Shown piece by piece: positions 22,241-34,249 of a stretch of 64,000 nucleotides of DNA. Every line of letters starts with the position of its first letter. Position 1 is the stretch's first letter. A program made the position numbers and the translations under genes. The notes beneath the pieces are model-generated. The model worked only from the letters and a program-made list of their open reading frames with translations, made no database searches and was not told the DNA's origin. The stretch lies in NCBI GenBank assembly GCA_039000515.1, contig JBCFYV010001001.1:15563243-15627242 (forward strand), written 5' to 3'. Source of the DNA: Timema cristinae (Eukaryota > Arthropoda > Insecta > Phasmatodea > Timematidae).

Positions 22241-22845
22241 ATGATAAACCATTCAAAAAGTTTGGCAATCGATGGTGCAAAGTATGTATTTGTGGGAGAG
22301 TTGGCAACACTGGGAAGAAAGGAGGTGAGAAACATGTAATGACAGAAAGCCTAGAGTTTAAAATAAAGCTAACTATAAAAAAAAAAGGTCCCACACCACT
22401 TCTTTGGTGCTGACTGACAGTTCACAGCTGACAGCTCTGAAAAGTTACTAGATCAAATTATGTATCCCTCCTCTGAACCAAATGATCTGCAAAAACATGT
22501 GTTTAGCAGCTGTCACTTATAACAGTTAAATTTTAGATCTATACAAGAAACCTATAGGACTGTTTTATTTATTTTCTATATATTATTGAGCTTGATATGT
22601 TGATGGTCTAGTATTAATTATTAATTTTTTCAAGAATATAAATTTTAAAAAACTTTGCATTCAATCCCATATTAGTTTTTATTGTAATGAATTAATAATT
22701 TATTGTAAAAAAAGTATCCAATTTTTGTTGTTGTTAATATTAATGTTATTAACAACATTATGAATGTGAAAAATCTGAATGTCTATTACTACACATAGAA
22801 GGAAAAAACCGTTATAAACCTTTTTAACAGTATTACATCATATTA

Positions 22846-23125
22846 GTGACCTGGCGGTCTCGGGGTTAAGGTGTCAGACTTCTGTTCTGGGGTCCAGGGT
22901 TCATTCCTTGGTCCCGGCACAAATTTATCTGATTGCCAAACCCTTCCTTCACCTCTGACAAGACTATATTAATCTCAACTTGTGAATGTGTGGAATGCCA
23001 GGTATCCACCGTGGTTCCGATCCCACGTTAAACTGTAGGTCCTCCATTTCATCTCACAATCATCCTACATTACACATTAGTGTAAGTGCGTACAACCCGA
23101 ATGTGTAGTAAGAAGCGGTGGTAAT
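22846..23125 (+). mobile_element. SINE family A copy
   Basis: Complete apart from the tail, which is altered (AAGAAGCGGTGGTAAT) and lacks the (TAA)n run. Confidence 0.87.
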
Positions 23126-25185
23126 TGATGACGAGGCTAAAATACACATATAAAATATTAAAATTTATTTACAAAACTTGAATACAACAAATTAAGGACA
23201 AAAACAAAGTTTAAAGATCTACAGGGTTGTAAATTAGGTAATAAAATTGAATTAGTGGGTTAGCATCTCCCAATAAGATTTAATAAAGTAATGAAAATGT
23301 TCTAGTAACAACGTTTATGAAAAATATAATAATTTTTATTTTAAGGTTATTTGTAAAATCCAAGCCTTATCTTGGTTCAATCCCATTATTCCTTGTGATA
23401 ATCAGTCATCAGAATGATGCTGATTTATATTCTTCCAACATGTTTCGGAATAAAAATACCATAATCATGAACAACGTAAAATGAAATTAAAGAACCATGA
23501 AGAAAACTTGATACTTAAGTTGTACGGATAAATTACTGTTATATTCATGATTTTGAAAAAGACAATTAATAAACAAACAAACTTACCAACGTCGCTGTGT
23601 GGGACACAATATTGCATAATTAACAAAAATCTATTTTAGATTCACTCCCTTAAAGAGTTGTAACAAAGTCTCTAATGAAAATACAATAACTTATAACTTG
23701 AAGTCTTAGCCTGGTATTTATTTAATCAACACTGGAGAAAGACTCCCAAGTAATTTTTATTACACTTCACATTTTTTAATAGGCCTACTATAAAAAATTC
23801 TAAAACTCGAGGTTTAGCCTAGAGGGCAACACAACACAATATTGGGGTTAAAAGATTTATTTTATAGTTTTGAGACTTAAATTTTCGAATAATGTATATC
23901 GATCACTGAGACACACTCGCTATTTTATTTATCACACGCTTTAAGGTTATATTAGATAAATAATTATTCAAAGATCACAACAAAAAAACGTTTATTTACC
24001 GAGGATAGCACGCTCACACATCGAAATAATATTCACTAAAGAGCACACAGATTACTAACTAGGCGAATTAATATTAAAAAAAGACAATACTATTCAAATT
24101 TATAATACAATTATTTACGGGTAGCATAGACACGCCTAAATACGAATCAATAATACTCAAGTATAAAATCTTTTGTTCAACTTGTTGATTCACGCTCGTG
24201 GTTTTATTAAATTTATTTTATACGATAATTCAATGTTATACTGTATTTTAAAATTGTTGGATTTTGGTTATGAGAATAACCATTTGGTTAGTTGCTTAAT
24301 ATTGAAGTTTTCTTTTGATATTTAATTCAAATTAGTTATTAAAAGCTAGAGAACGTTAATAGTGCTGAAAAAAAATATAGCCACTGGATAAAAGATGCCG
24401 GTTGATGACGTAGAAAAAAAGAGGACCGTTGTCAGTTACGTAGCAAAGTATTTATTTACAAGATTTAAACTTTATATTATTTCACAAACATTTTGAATGT
24501 TCTTTCTTCTTTATTATTACAAACCGTTTATTTATGTTAAAGATATACGAGGACAGCTATAAATGTAACATTTCACGCTGTATTTAACCTGTTATTATCA
24601 CAAGAGTTAAAAGAAAAACTAAAATGAAATTACTAGACTTTTTTTTCTTAAATTTGATTATGGAAAGTAAAATTATACTGTAATCTTTGGGGAAGTATTG
24701 TTAAAAGTGATTGATAATATTTTTAGTGATAATAATAGCAGTATTTAGAAAATAATAGTTATTTCCAAATATGGTGACAAAAGTTACTTTTAGACAATGT
24801 TGGCATTACTGATACCAATTGCTAGCTGTAATGTAATACCATAGAAGTGGTAAGTCCACTTTTTGTAAGTGTAGAGACGTTACTTACAAGCCATCAAACA
24901 ACTTAGCACGGTGTTCCACAACTGTCTGGCCAGCAGTCTGTTAGCATAAAAGTATAGGATTTTCTTACTCCATCACATTTTTTGGGAACTGGACCGGAAA
25001 ATAATATATCAACAGGGACGAGTCCATAAACAACCATGAAGACAATACGTAGCATGATGAGATAGCTCCATTGCTAAAACAGTTTATTATTATTAAGTTA
25101 AAAAGGGCTAAGATTTGAGTTCATATCCAGGAATTTTAATAAATTCTTAATTTCATCAAAATGTTACATTTATTTAGCTAATATT
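23126..25185. other. Gene-free stretch, strand-asymmetric A-rich part
   Basis: About 23150-24360 is rich in A on the plus strand, with many CAAA, ACAC and AATAAA words, as seen in LTRs or long non-coding transposon parts. I found no matching ends. The rest shows nothing recognisable. Confidence 0.35.
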
Positions 25186-25492
25186 TGTATCGGGTTAGGT
25201 GACCTGGTTGTCTAGGGTTAAGGTGTCAGACTTCTGTGCTGGCGGCCGGGGTTCAATCCTCGGTCCCGGCACAGATTTATCTGATTTCCAAACCCTTCCT
25301 TCACCTCTGACAAGACATCTTGTGAATGTGGGGAATGCCAGGCCTCCACCGTGGTTCGGATTCAACGTTAAACTGTAGGTCCTTCATTTCATCTCACAAT
25401 CACCCTACCATTACACATTAGCGTAAGTGCGTACAACCCGAACGGGTCTTAAGACGCGGTGCTAATAATAATAATAATAATGTATCGGGTTA
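25186..25492 (+). mobile_element. SINE family A copy with exact 12-bp target-site duplication
   Basis: The element at 25198-25480 is flanked by identical TGTATCGGGTTA at 25186-25197 and 25481-25492. It ends less than 80 bp from the stop codon of the minus-strand zinc-finger exon, so it lies in that exon's probable 3' UTR. Confidence 0.95.
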
Positions 25493-25568
25493 TCTTATCT
25501 GAAATATTATTAAGTCTATCCTTACCAAATTTTTAAAGCTGTTAACAAGAATATAATCTTGGTATCAA

Positions 25569-26602
25569 TTACTTAGGTGTTATAGCTCCACCTGGGTGGC
25601 GTTGCTGAATATGTGTCTTCAGACTCACGTTGTATGTGAAGGCCTGGTTACAGACATCACACTTGTAAGGTTTGTCTCCAGTGTGTATACGAACATGCTG
25701 AGTCAGGTTCCACTTGTCCGTGAATCCACGGTCGCAAAACATACACTTGTAAGATTTCTCCCCAGTGTGAACACGCATGTGCTTGAGCATCACCTCCCTC
25801 CTCTTGAACGCCTTGCTACACAACGTGCACGAGACAGGTCGCTCGGCTTTGTGCACCTTGGAGTGAGTGACTAGAGTCACGTGCCATGTGAACGCCTTCC
25901 GCATACAGTACACACAAAGTTCTTCTCACCAGAGTGCACCATGAGGTGGCTCTTCAAGTAGTGATTAGTTTTGAATGATTTGCCACATACGTTGCACAGG
26001 AACAGTGGGCGCTCTGAATGTATCTGGGCATGTTTCTTGAGCTCGCACTTCTTCTTGAAAACCTTACCACAGGTGCTACAGAGGCAGTCTTTTTCCGTGG
26101 TGTGTGTCTTTGCGTGGATGTTCAGCTTGACGATGCTGTAGAAACCTTTGTCACAGACCTGACAGGTGAAGTTCTTGATGCCACTGTGAGTGGCCACATG
26201 GTCCCTCCAATAGCTGGGGTTTTTGAATGTTCTGGAGCAGTGAGGGCAACGGAACTGTTTCCTGAGCCGTGTAGCTGTCGCTGGTTTTTCCTTGGAGTGG
26301 TCCACAGATTCATCACCGACAGTTGTGTTAGAAACCCCTTCACATGGCAAGATCACTCTAATGTCTGTATCTTTCCCCACTGGGCTTGGTGCTTTACTTT
26401 CAACTTTAGGATCGTTCTTGCTCAATATTTCCCTTTTCAAACTGTTTTCATCCAAATTTTCTTGTGCTCTCAAAGATTGTTTTTTGAGAATACCAGCATT
26501 TAGTCTGATGCCTTTCTTTTGTTTTTTACCAGCCGTTTTACTGTTGTCATTTTGTACTTTGGAAAAAGATGTTGGCTCATTAGTCTTGGAGATTATTTGA
26601 AT
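25569..26602 (-). CDS. C2H2 zinc-finger terminal exon with one-base frameshift
   Basis: This encodes a probable DNA-binding nuclear protein with eight C2H2 fingers. The acceptor TTTTTATAG lies just right of 26602. The frame is open in phase 0 from IQIISKTNEPTS with no ATG before the fingers. Fingers start FRCPHC, FTCQVC, CLCSTC, FLCNVC, FVCTVC, VSCTLC, YKCMFC and YKCDVC. The reading frame breaks within finger 5 at about 25897-25900, where one A (minus strand) is missing before the AxF of CGxAF. Everything after is intact in the other frame down to the stop at 25569. It is a recent pseudogenisation or a sequencing error. It is paralogous to the other five exons: its last fingers share DKWNLTQHVRIHTG with GKWNMIQHVRLHTG of the 45-kb exon. 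Confidence 0.87.
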
Positions 26603-27877
26603 CTATAAAAAACAATACTATATTACTTTTTAAACGCTTTAACATGTGTACAAACTTTAAATAAAAACTAGTAATGAGGTGTAGAATATAAACTATCCCA
26701 ATTGTAACTTGTGGGAAGAAAATATATTACCTTTATTCAACAATAAAAGACAGGAGAATTTAGATTTATTACATAATTTTACCATATTTAAAAAATACCA
26801 AAAATATTAAAAGTTAAAACTACTTTCTAAATCCCAATTTTTCTTTTAAGTAAAGAATGCCGAAAACAGCAATTTGACTCAATTTTTAATTCAAGCGTAA
26901 TTATGTACGCAGCTTCTCGGTTTATCAGCCAGCTCTTGAAAATTTAAATTTGAATGGTTTTAGTAATACTTACTCATAGTTTGTTAACTGTGGACAATTT
27001 TTTATTTTTCTGAATACCAATATGTAATATTATTTTTTATATTATTTAATGTGAATAAATCTATGTAAGCTACATTTTAAATTTTAGACAAATATGTTAA
27101 ATAAACGTGTTGAAAATATATAGGCCTAATCAATATTTTTCATAAAATACACAATCTTTTATGGGCAATGTAGACAGTTTTATATTTTTAAAATCTAGTT
27201 ATATATTTCCTTCATCAATTTAAAGATTCAAAGTAGTGTGTGTATCAAGTGTGGTTAACATACAGCCACCAACATTGGTGGCCATGTGGTCTAGGGCTGT
27301 GTTATTAAACCTGGAGTACATATAGCCCCAGGGGTAAGCAGAGACATCCAAAGAGGTAGGTAAAAATTATAAAAATTAAAAATGTATGTTTCATATTTAA
27401 AACTTATTATTCAATATATATGTGAACTATTGCAAGGAATGAAGTAGTATCGAAAGAGGAAGATGGCAGTATATAAAAGTGTGTTAATACCAACATTGTT
27501 TTATGGATGTGAAGCGTAAGCTTGTCAGGAGTAATACAAGAGTAAGGTGACTGTAATCGAAATGAGATAGCTAAGAATTAATGTATGTGGAAAAATTTGT
27601 ATGGACAGTCAGTAATGAATGGGTGCTGAAGGAGTGTGTTTTGAAAGGACATACAAACGCTTAATATGAAAGACGCATCTTAAGCTGGCGATCATCTTGA
27701 GAGGATGAGTGTGGATCAAGCCACAAAAAAAATATAATATATATATATATATATATATGAAGGTATAGAGTGTGAATCAAAAGGAAGGGGTAGGCTATGT
27801 AAAAAGTAGTTATATATTGTATACAAATAGGTAAAACAGACAAACATTAAAAGTTATAAGAATAAAGTAGCAAGCAT
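26603..27877. other. Spacer with minor repeats
   Basis: No gene. At about 27272-27350 a 20-base SINE C head (GGTGGCCATGTGGTCTAGGG) runs into GTTATTAAACCTGGAGTACA, a segment also found near 15664. A TA microsatellite lies at about 27736-27758. Confidence 0.45.
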
Positions 27878-28207
27878 GATTCAGTGTATCTATTATTATT
27901 ATTATTATTATTAGCGCTGCGTCTTACTACCCGTTCAGGTTATACGCACTTACGCTAATGTGTAATGGTATGGTGATTGTGAGATGAAATGAAGGAACTA
28001 CAGTTTAACGTGGCATCCGAACCACCGTGGAGGCCTGGTATTCCACACATTCACAAGTTGTGATTAATACACGTCTTGTCAGAGGTGAAGGAAGGGTTTG
28101 GCAATCAGTTAAATCTGTGCCGAGACCGAGGATTGAACCTCGGGCCCCCAGCACAGAAGTCTGACATCTTACCCCTAGACCGCCAGGTCACTGACGATTC
28201 AGTGTAT
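27878..28207 (-). mobile_element. SINE family A copy with exact 12-bp target-site duplication
   Basis: The reverse copy between about 27890 and 28195 is flanked by identical GATTCAGTGTAT at 27878-27889 and 28196-28207. Confidence 0.94.
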
Positions 28208-30542
28208 GGATGTTGTTAAAGTGATGAGAATATGCAAAGATAAGGAAGTGTGGATAAAGTTAGTAAAGATGGATTAAGTACAGAGTAATATTTTCCAAAT
28301 GATTTCTCACTTTCGCTATGCACAAATTTGGGTAGATTTCCTATCAACACTACCTTCCTTATGTATGAAGATAGCTGGAAGTAGTATTAAAACACTTTAC
28401 AAAAAATAAAATTCAGAATATTTAATAATAGAGGTGTCATTTATTGGGATCACGGATAATGTTATCAATAGGTTATTCTTATCAGTATCTTATAGACCCG
28501 ACCATTTGTATGCTTAAACATATGAAATTCTTCATATATTGTAATCAAAGCTTGGTTATAATTGTTATAATTTTTTGGTAATTTAGAACCACCAACATAA
28601 ACATTTATAAAAGTTTAACATTAGAAAAACCTCATAACCTCACTATTTTAGCATGTCTACTGTGATACAAATATGCAACCTTTTTAATGTACGTTAATAG
28701 GCTGTTACCATGTGAGAGTGATGGACGGAATGTACCTTTTCGTTGTATGTATGCTGTCAGAGATATAGAATGCATGAGTCATAGTCTAAAACAACCCTTC
28801 CTTCCAGCGAATTATGATATAACCTCAATTTATCAGATAAAGCACTTTTGTTATGTTTAGTATTTTTTGAAACATAAAAATGTATGTAGGGTACGTTAAT
28901 GTAATTTCTCTTGTATTTAAAAAAAATGTAAATACACTAAAAGTTCATACAGTGCATGTTCATATGTCTTAACATATACGAATTAAAGGGAAAACATGGT
29001 AGAATTAATACTGAAGTTTCTTATTGTTATCGTTTATAGCAAAGCAACTCTATTTAATGTGGCATCATTTATTATTATCAATTGGCTATTGTTATCAATT
29101 CCTCTGTCCCAATGCGATCACATTAAGTGGTTCCCACTGTAGTTATTATTTTTTATTATATTTGAACTTTTTCATTTTATGGTGTAGTACTCCTTGACAA
29201 TGTAATATTTGTACATAGTGTTGTAGTTAGATACTTTAGTACCTAGTATGAAAAAATAAAGAATGAAAATATCACTTTTGTTCAAGTTTGTCCACCCCAG
29301 GCTGAATGAATGTAATTGATAACATAAGCTTAAAAAGTAGCCTACAATACAAGTTGACATAATGGAATGGATAGGTATAGAACACAATAATTTGAAAAAA
29401 AAAAGAAGAAAAAAAAGTATAGAGTTATACAGTTAAATATACTAAAGGGTGTCCCAAATAAAACCGGCTCCAAGTCTGTGTTCGAAATGTATGCCACCAG
29501 CCGTTTTGCAATGTTTCAATAAATAAACGTTTGCGAGCGAAACTATGTATAGTGGCCGGTGGCACACATTTCAAACACAGACTTTGATATACTGTGAATT
29601 TGGGGTCGGTTTTATTTAGAACAACCTGTACTTTTAATGTTTGGAATGTCATTACATTACATTTTTAATTTCATTACTCTTACACTTTTGTTCATAAATT
29701 TTTAGTGGAAGTTTGTATGTTTAGCCCCACCTTTTACCCCTTAATTCTAGTATACATCTCCCAAATAAACATGGAAAAATGTAGGGACAGCCTCATCTCG
29801 AGATATAATTAATATACTATACTCAGCTATTATTAGCTTTAGCGTTTTCTGAAAATCGAAGTCATTCAAAGCAGTTACTTATGTTCTCAGTTTGACATGT
29901 GAAGTCAATTTATATTAATTGTTATGGTTACAACATAATTACTCAGGTGGGGGAGTATGGAATTGTTTTTAGTAAAATTCCATTTGCTAGAAAAGGCCTA
30001 AGTTATCATGAACATATATCAAATATCCAAGAAGCAAAGAACCAGTAAACAAATAATATACAGATATGATTATAACAATACCATACCTTTCTATATCATA
30101 GCTACTTCAAAAAGCAAAACATTTAACGTCGTTTATTAAAAAGTCTATATTCATTAAAAATATGATGATATGAAGGTGACTTAATAACAAATTGTCAACT
30201 TTTTCATTTAAATCTTTATTAGGACAGGTGAAGACATTATATCCACCGATTTTAATAAAATTTACAGGTATACTATCATACACATCTAAAATAAGTTGAA
30301 ATAAGTTAATGCACCATAATATGTGTATGTGAAAGCCCTGCTTAAATTAATTTAGTGTCAGTTATGCTAAAGTACAAATCTGTAAAACCAAACTAACTTA
30401 ATGGTTGATGGGTGTAAGACAGGCTGTGGATTTTACCTGTAAACTTTATAAATAATAATAGTAATAATATAAATAGTAGGCTATAACACCAGAAGTGACT
30501 ATCAGTGAATTACAAATATTTATTTTAAGTGAACAAGATTTT
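28208..30542. other. Spacer, only one MITE recognised
   Basis: AT-rich. Apart from the MITE at 29446-29628 I see no supportable feature. Confidence 0.5.
29446..29628. mobile_element. Short palindromic MITE (mariner-like)
   Basis: The ends are AGGGTGTCCCAAATAAAACC and the inverse of GGTTTTATTTAGAACAACCT. Inside, GTCTGTGTTCGAAATGTATG pairs with CACACATTTCAAACACAGAC. The whole element can fold as a hairpin of about 180 bases. Confidence 0.8.
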
Positions 30543-30700
30543 TTTTAGCCTCGCGTCTTACTACCTGTTTGGGTTATACACCAATAGACTAGGGATGAGA
30601 AAGGTTGAATTTAGAGAAAGTGTACCCATATTTTCATGGAGAGATAGTGGAAAACCACTAAGGAAAAACCACCCTCATTACACCCAAACGGGACTCGACC
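30543..30700 (-). mobile_element. SINE family C copy, head lost
   Basis: The tail complement (CGCGTCTTACTACCTG) and body (GGAAAACCACTAAGGAAAAA) are clear. It breaks off in the B-box region and is followed by an A run. Confidence 0.7.
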
Positions 30701-31091
30701 TTTTTCTTTTCTAATCCACCAGCAATCACCTAGGGACAGTGAAAAAAAAAAAAAAAATTCACCATCCCTCTCATTGGTACAATCTGTTGTATATTGAACT
30801 TGGTTCAAAGTTAGCAATACACTGATGAATAAACTGTAATGTTACATGTGACAATGGGCACATTTTACACATTTAAGTGTATATATTTAAGATTTTTGTT
30901 TAGAGTGGCATAACCGACTGCAAAATTACCTCATACTAATTGAACTAGATCAATTATATGAAATTGATGATAGGAGATAAGTAATTACAGTTTGTAACAT
31001 TCAATTTTAAGGTTAAGGTACTATGAGCTAGAATTTGACATGTAGCGTATTGTAAAAGGGTGAAAATGTAAGAGAAGTGTGGTACATGCAA

Positions 31092-31572
31092 TCTATACTT
31101 ATAAAATAACATGTCCTGATTGATTGAGTGACTGACTGACTGATTCATCATCGCCGAGCGCAAACTATCAAGGCTACAAGCATGAAATTTGGACTGTATA
31201 TTCATTTTGTTATGTAGGCACCCACTAAGAAAGGATTTTAGAAAATTCCACCCCAAAGGGGTTAAAATAGGGAATGATAATATGTATGAAAGTCCGTCAT
31301 TTTGAAAGTTACATAAATAAAATTTTGTATTTCGGTTATTGACGTAAAACAAATAAATACGTGTTTCAGGAATTTTGGAAATTTTATTTAATAAGGGATG
31401 GAAAAGGGGGTGAAAGTTTGTATCGGACTTGTATTATTTTTGATCTGAGGTCAAGTTATGGTCATCAACGTAACGTAATATTTTAAATTAATCTGTAAAT
31501 ACATATGTATATTTTCGTATTTGTATATAATCAACTTCCACGCGAGCAAAGCCTCGGGCAACAGCTATCTAG
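31092..31572 (+). mobile_element. Non-autonomous Helitron
   Basis: It starts TCTATACTTATAAAATAAC directly after an A and ends CTAG directly before a T, the insertion signature of Helitrons. A short hairpin (CGAGCAAAGCCTCGGGC) sits about a dozen bases before the CTAG end. The interior (CATGAAATTTGGACTGTATA, CCACCCCAAAGGGGTT) is typical of insect Helitrons. It has no Rep/helicase and no target duplication. Confidence 0.9.
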
Positions 31573-32431
31573 TCAACTATAAATAACCACCATGAGGCTA
31601 CTGTGTGAGCTGCACCTTGCAAGGTGAAGGGCATTCGTTGTTTCCAGCAATGATCTCTATGACTAGTTTTCAGTCATGCGATCATAGGTGTGTTAAGATT
31701 GGTTGCTGGGCACAGTTTTAAAACTAACAGTTTGAAAAACAGAGAGCATCTTTCATTATATTTAGCTGAGAGTTGTCTTCGAATGTGCGTGAGCGTGCAC
31801 ATGTGTGTGTGTGCCAACCATATATATAAACTTATAATTTACAGCATTTTGCCAGTAGTGTTTTTCTTGTGTAGGTGTGAGTTTCACCCCCACGTCACAT
31901 ATATGTTTGTAATTAATAATTTAACTAACAAAAATGCATTGGCCATAATTATTAATAAAGTTTATAAAATTATCAAGTTGAACTTATTATTCTACAATAT
32001 GCATTATTCACTATACAATTCATATAATTAAAGTGCCAAAATTATCATTTTAAATTCTTGTTCACATACATAAAAATATTGTGTTTAAAGTTGTACCTAA
32101 GAAAATAACATATAATTTTTAAGGGCCATAAAGATTTTTAAATGTGTTATCCTACTGGAAAAACCTTTCCCTTCATTTGGCCCTTGGTGCTTGTAAAATA
32201 ATGTATATAGTAATGGTCAATATGAGTTTATAGAAAATATTTCAGAATGGAGATAATATAAATATTGCTATTGATAGTTTGGGCACCAGTGTTTTTATAT
32301 CATTCTCTGTATGATACTTTGTTTCTAAACACTACCAATCCTAACATACAATATGAATCATTTTAATTATTACTTGGAAGATGTGTTAAGCCCTTATGTT
32401 AAACACAATAATTGAATTAAAACTATCAAAA
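31573..32431. other. Spacer and probable 3' flank of the 32.4-kb zinc-finger exon
   Basis: Nothing recognised. A 113-codon plus-strand open frame at 31690-32031 is low-complexity and AT-rich and is not supported. Confidence 0.5.
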
Positions 32432-33433
32432 CTAATACCACTTTGTCTTCTTTGACCAATAATTAATTTGCTTGCCTGTACTGTGTTTTACCAACAGGTG
32501 GGTCTTAAAACTCTTGTTGTAAGTGAACCTCTGATTGCAAATCGGACAAACATAAGGCTTGCTTCTACAGTGTCGTATGTGAACCAGTAGCTTACAGTAA
32601 AACACAAAGTGTTTATTACAGAGGTGACACTGCTTGACAGACTTATTCTTATGGACTTGCATGTGCATCTGAAGATGATCCTCCCTCTTGAAGCACTTGC
32701 CACACCCAGGACAGCGATTCAGTTTGTGTGTGCCATGTTCTTTTATGTGACGGGTTAAGTTAAATTTACGCTTGAAAACTTTACCGCACTCTGCACAATC
32801 ATATTTCCTCTCCGTGACATGAGAATTCAGGTGAATCAACAGCACAGTTTTCCTCTTGAAAGTCTCACCGCAGATGTCACATATATGTTTGGAAACTCTG
32901 AAGTGGGTATCAAGATGGCGCTCTAGGTCATCCTTATTATAATGCTTACCACATATGTTACAGACACGTTTCTCGGAGTGGACTATGAATTTATGAGCCT
33001 TCAACTGGGAGTGGGTGAAGAACCCCTTCCGGCATTGTTCACAGGAAATATTTATCATCCTTGTGTGAGCAACCATATGCGTGACCAACGATTGGGGTGA
33101 GGGACACATCTCTGGGCACTTTGGGCAATGGAAGGTTCTATTAAATTGTGCATTACCATCCAAATCATGGGGTTTGTCCTCTAGGACATTTGAACTCAAT
33201 AACATGTTATCTTCAGATTTCTCTGAGGAGATATATTCTGATCCTGAGTCTTGTGATGAGGCAGATGAGGAAAACCCATCATGGTCGCTCGATAGTATGG
33301 TTAAGTCTCTGGTTTCTTGAGAGAAACTATTATCTTTCAAATCAACAGCGATATCTAATAGTTTTCCATCATCTTCTATTTCATTACGTGCTGTCGATGA
33401 GCATACTTTTAAAGCAGCAATCAGCTTGTCAAT
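32432..33433 (-). CDS. C2H2 zinc-finger terminal exon, eight fingers
   Basis: This is a predicted nuclear sequence-specific DNA-binding protein segment. The acceptor TCCTCCCTAG precedes 33433. The frame is open in phase 0 from IDKLIAALKVCSSTARN, with no ATG before the fingers. An acidic, serine-rich leader (SSASSQDSGSEYISSEKSED) precedes fingers starting FHCPKC, ISCEQC, RVCNIC, HICDIC, YDCAEC, NRCPGC, KQCHLC and YVCPIC. Finger 7 ends in cysteine (HIRHC), a CCHC variant, and finger 3 is one residue short. TGEKPY linkers are largely lost. Upstream exons are needed to provide a start. It is a paralogue of the five other exons on this strand. Confidence 0.9.
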   Translation of the reverse strand: MDKLIAALKVCSSTARNEIEDDGKLLDIAVDLKDNSFSQETRDLTILSSDHDGFSSSASSQDSGSEYISSEKSEDNMLLSSNVLEDKPHDLDGNAQFNRTFHCPKCPEMCPSPQSLVTHMVAHTRMINISCEQCRKGFFTHSQLKAHKFIVHSEKRVCNICGKHYNKDDLERHLDTHFRVSKHICDICGETFKRKTVLLIHLNSHVTERKYDCAECGKVFKRKFNLTRHIKEHGTHKLNRCPGCGKCFKREDHLQMHMQVHKNKSVKQCHLCNKHFVFYCKLLVHIRHCRSKPYVCPICNQRFTYNKSFKTHLLVKHSTGKQINYWSKKTKWY

Positions 33434-33789
33434 CTAGGGAGGAGAGATAAATAAAACAAATAAGGATTCTAATTCAACATACTAAGAACAATTTGGAAAG
33501 ATATGAAATAATTCAATAATATAAAAATCATTGAAAAATAAATCAAATTTGTGATTGCGAAACATGAAAAGGTGATGGGGGAACCAAGTTTATGGTTAAA
33601 CAAGTTCAATGTAGCACATGTCACTGGAAAACGTATTGCTATGTGACAAAGAGAAATATTAAGAAAATTATATATGTATATTTGAAGATAGTTTAGTGGT
33701 GTCCAACCGAACAATAGGTTTCTTCGGCTATCAACCATAAATTGCATCTTCAGCAAAATAATATATACATACACACACAGTAATTTTTT

Positions 33790-34012
33790 TTTAGCACCGC
33801 ATCTTATTATTATGCTCTTAGGTACTAATTACAATAGGGGTTTTAGGGATAAGAAAGGTTACATTTAGAATAAGTGTACCTGCTCTTGTCTTGGAAGAGT
33901 GGAAAATAGTTTTGGAAAAACCACTCTCAGTACACCCAACTGAGATTTAAATCTCAAACCACCACATCATCGGCAGTCCACCCTACTGCAAGAGTGACGC
34001 CTTAAACCATGC
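33790..34012 (-). mobile_element. SINE family C copy
   Basis: Reverse orientation, with a diverged tail (ACCGCATCTTATTATTATGC), the body, and the head complement ACGCCTTAAACCATGCAACA at the right. Confidence 0.72.
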
Positions 34013-34249
34013 AACACCATGCACTTAAGCAGGTTACAATATAGTTAAGTATGTATAAAAGCAAAAGCCCTCACTCACTTATCACTAATTCTCCTACTCC
34101 CTGAATAGCTAGAAGGTTAAAGTTTGGTATAGTTGTAGGCCTATATCAGAGGGTAGGTACTTAGAAAATATACAAATCTTAATGGACCACCCCACTCTCA
34201 CTCTATTTAGCTACAGCCACAATAGACTAAAAAAAAAGAGGAGGGCGAT

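Noticed and set aside
25596..26600. Several long plus-strand frames opposite the 25.6-kb zinc-finger exon
   Set aside because: They are antisense shadows of finger codons. The same applies to plus-strand frames over the other zinc-finger exons.
31690..32031. 113-codon plus-strand frame
   Set aside because: Low-complexity AT-rich translation with no domain, lying in a zinc-finger 3' flank.
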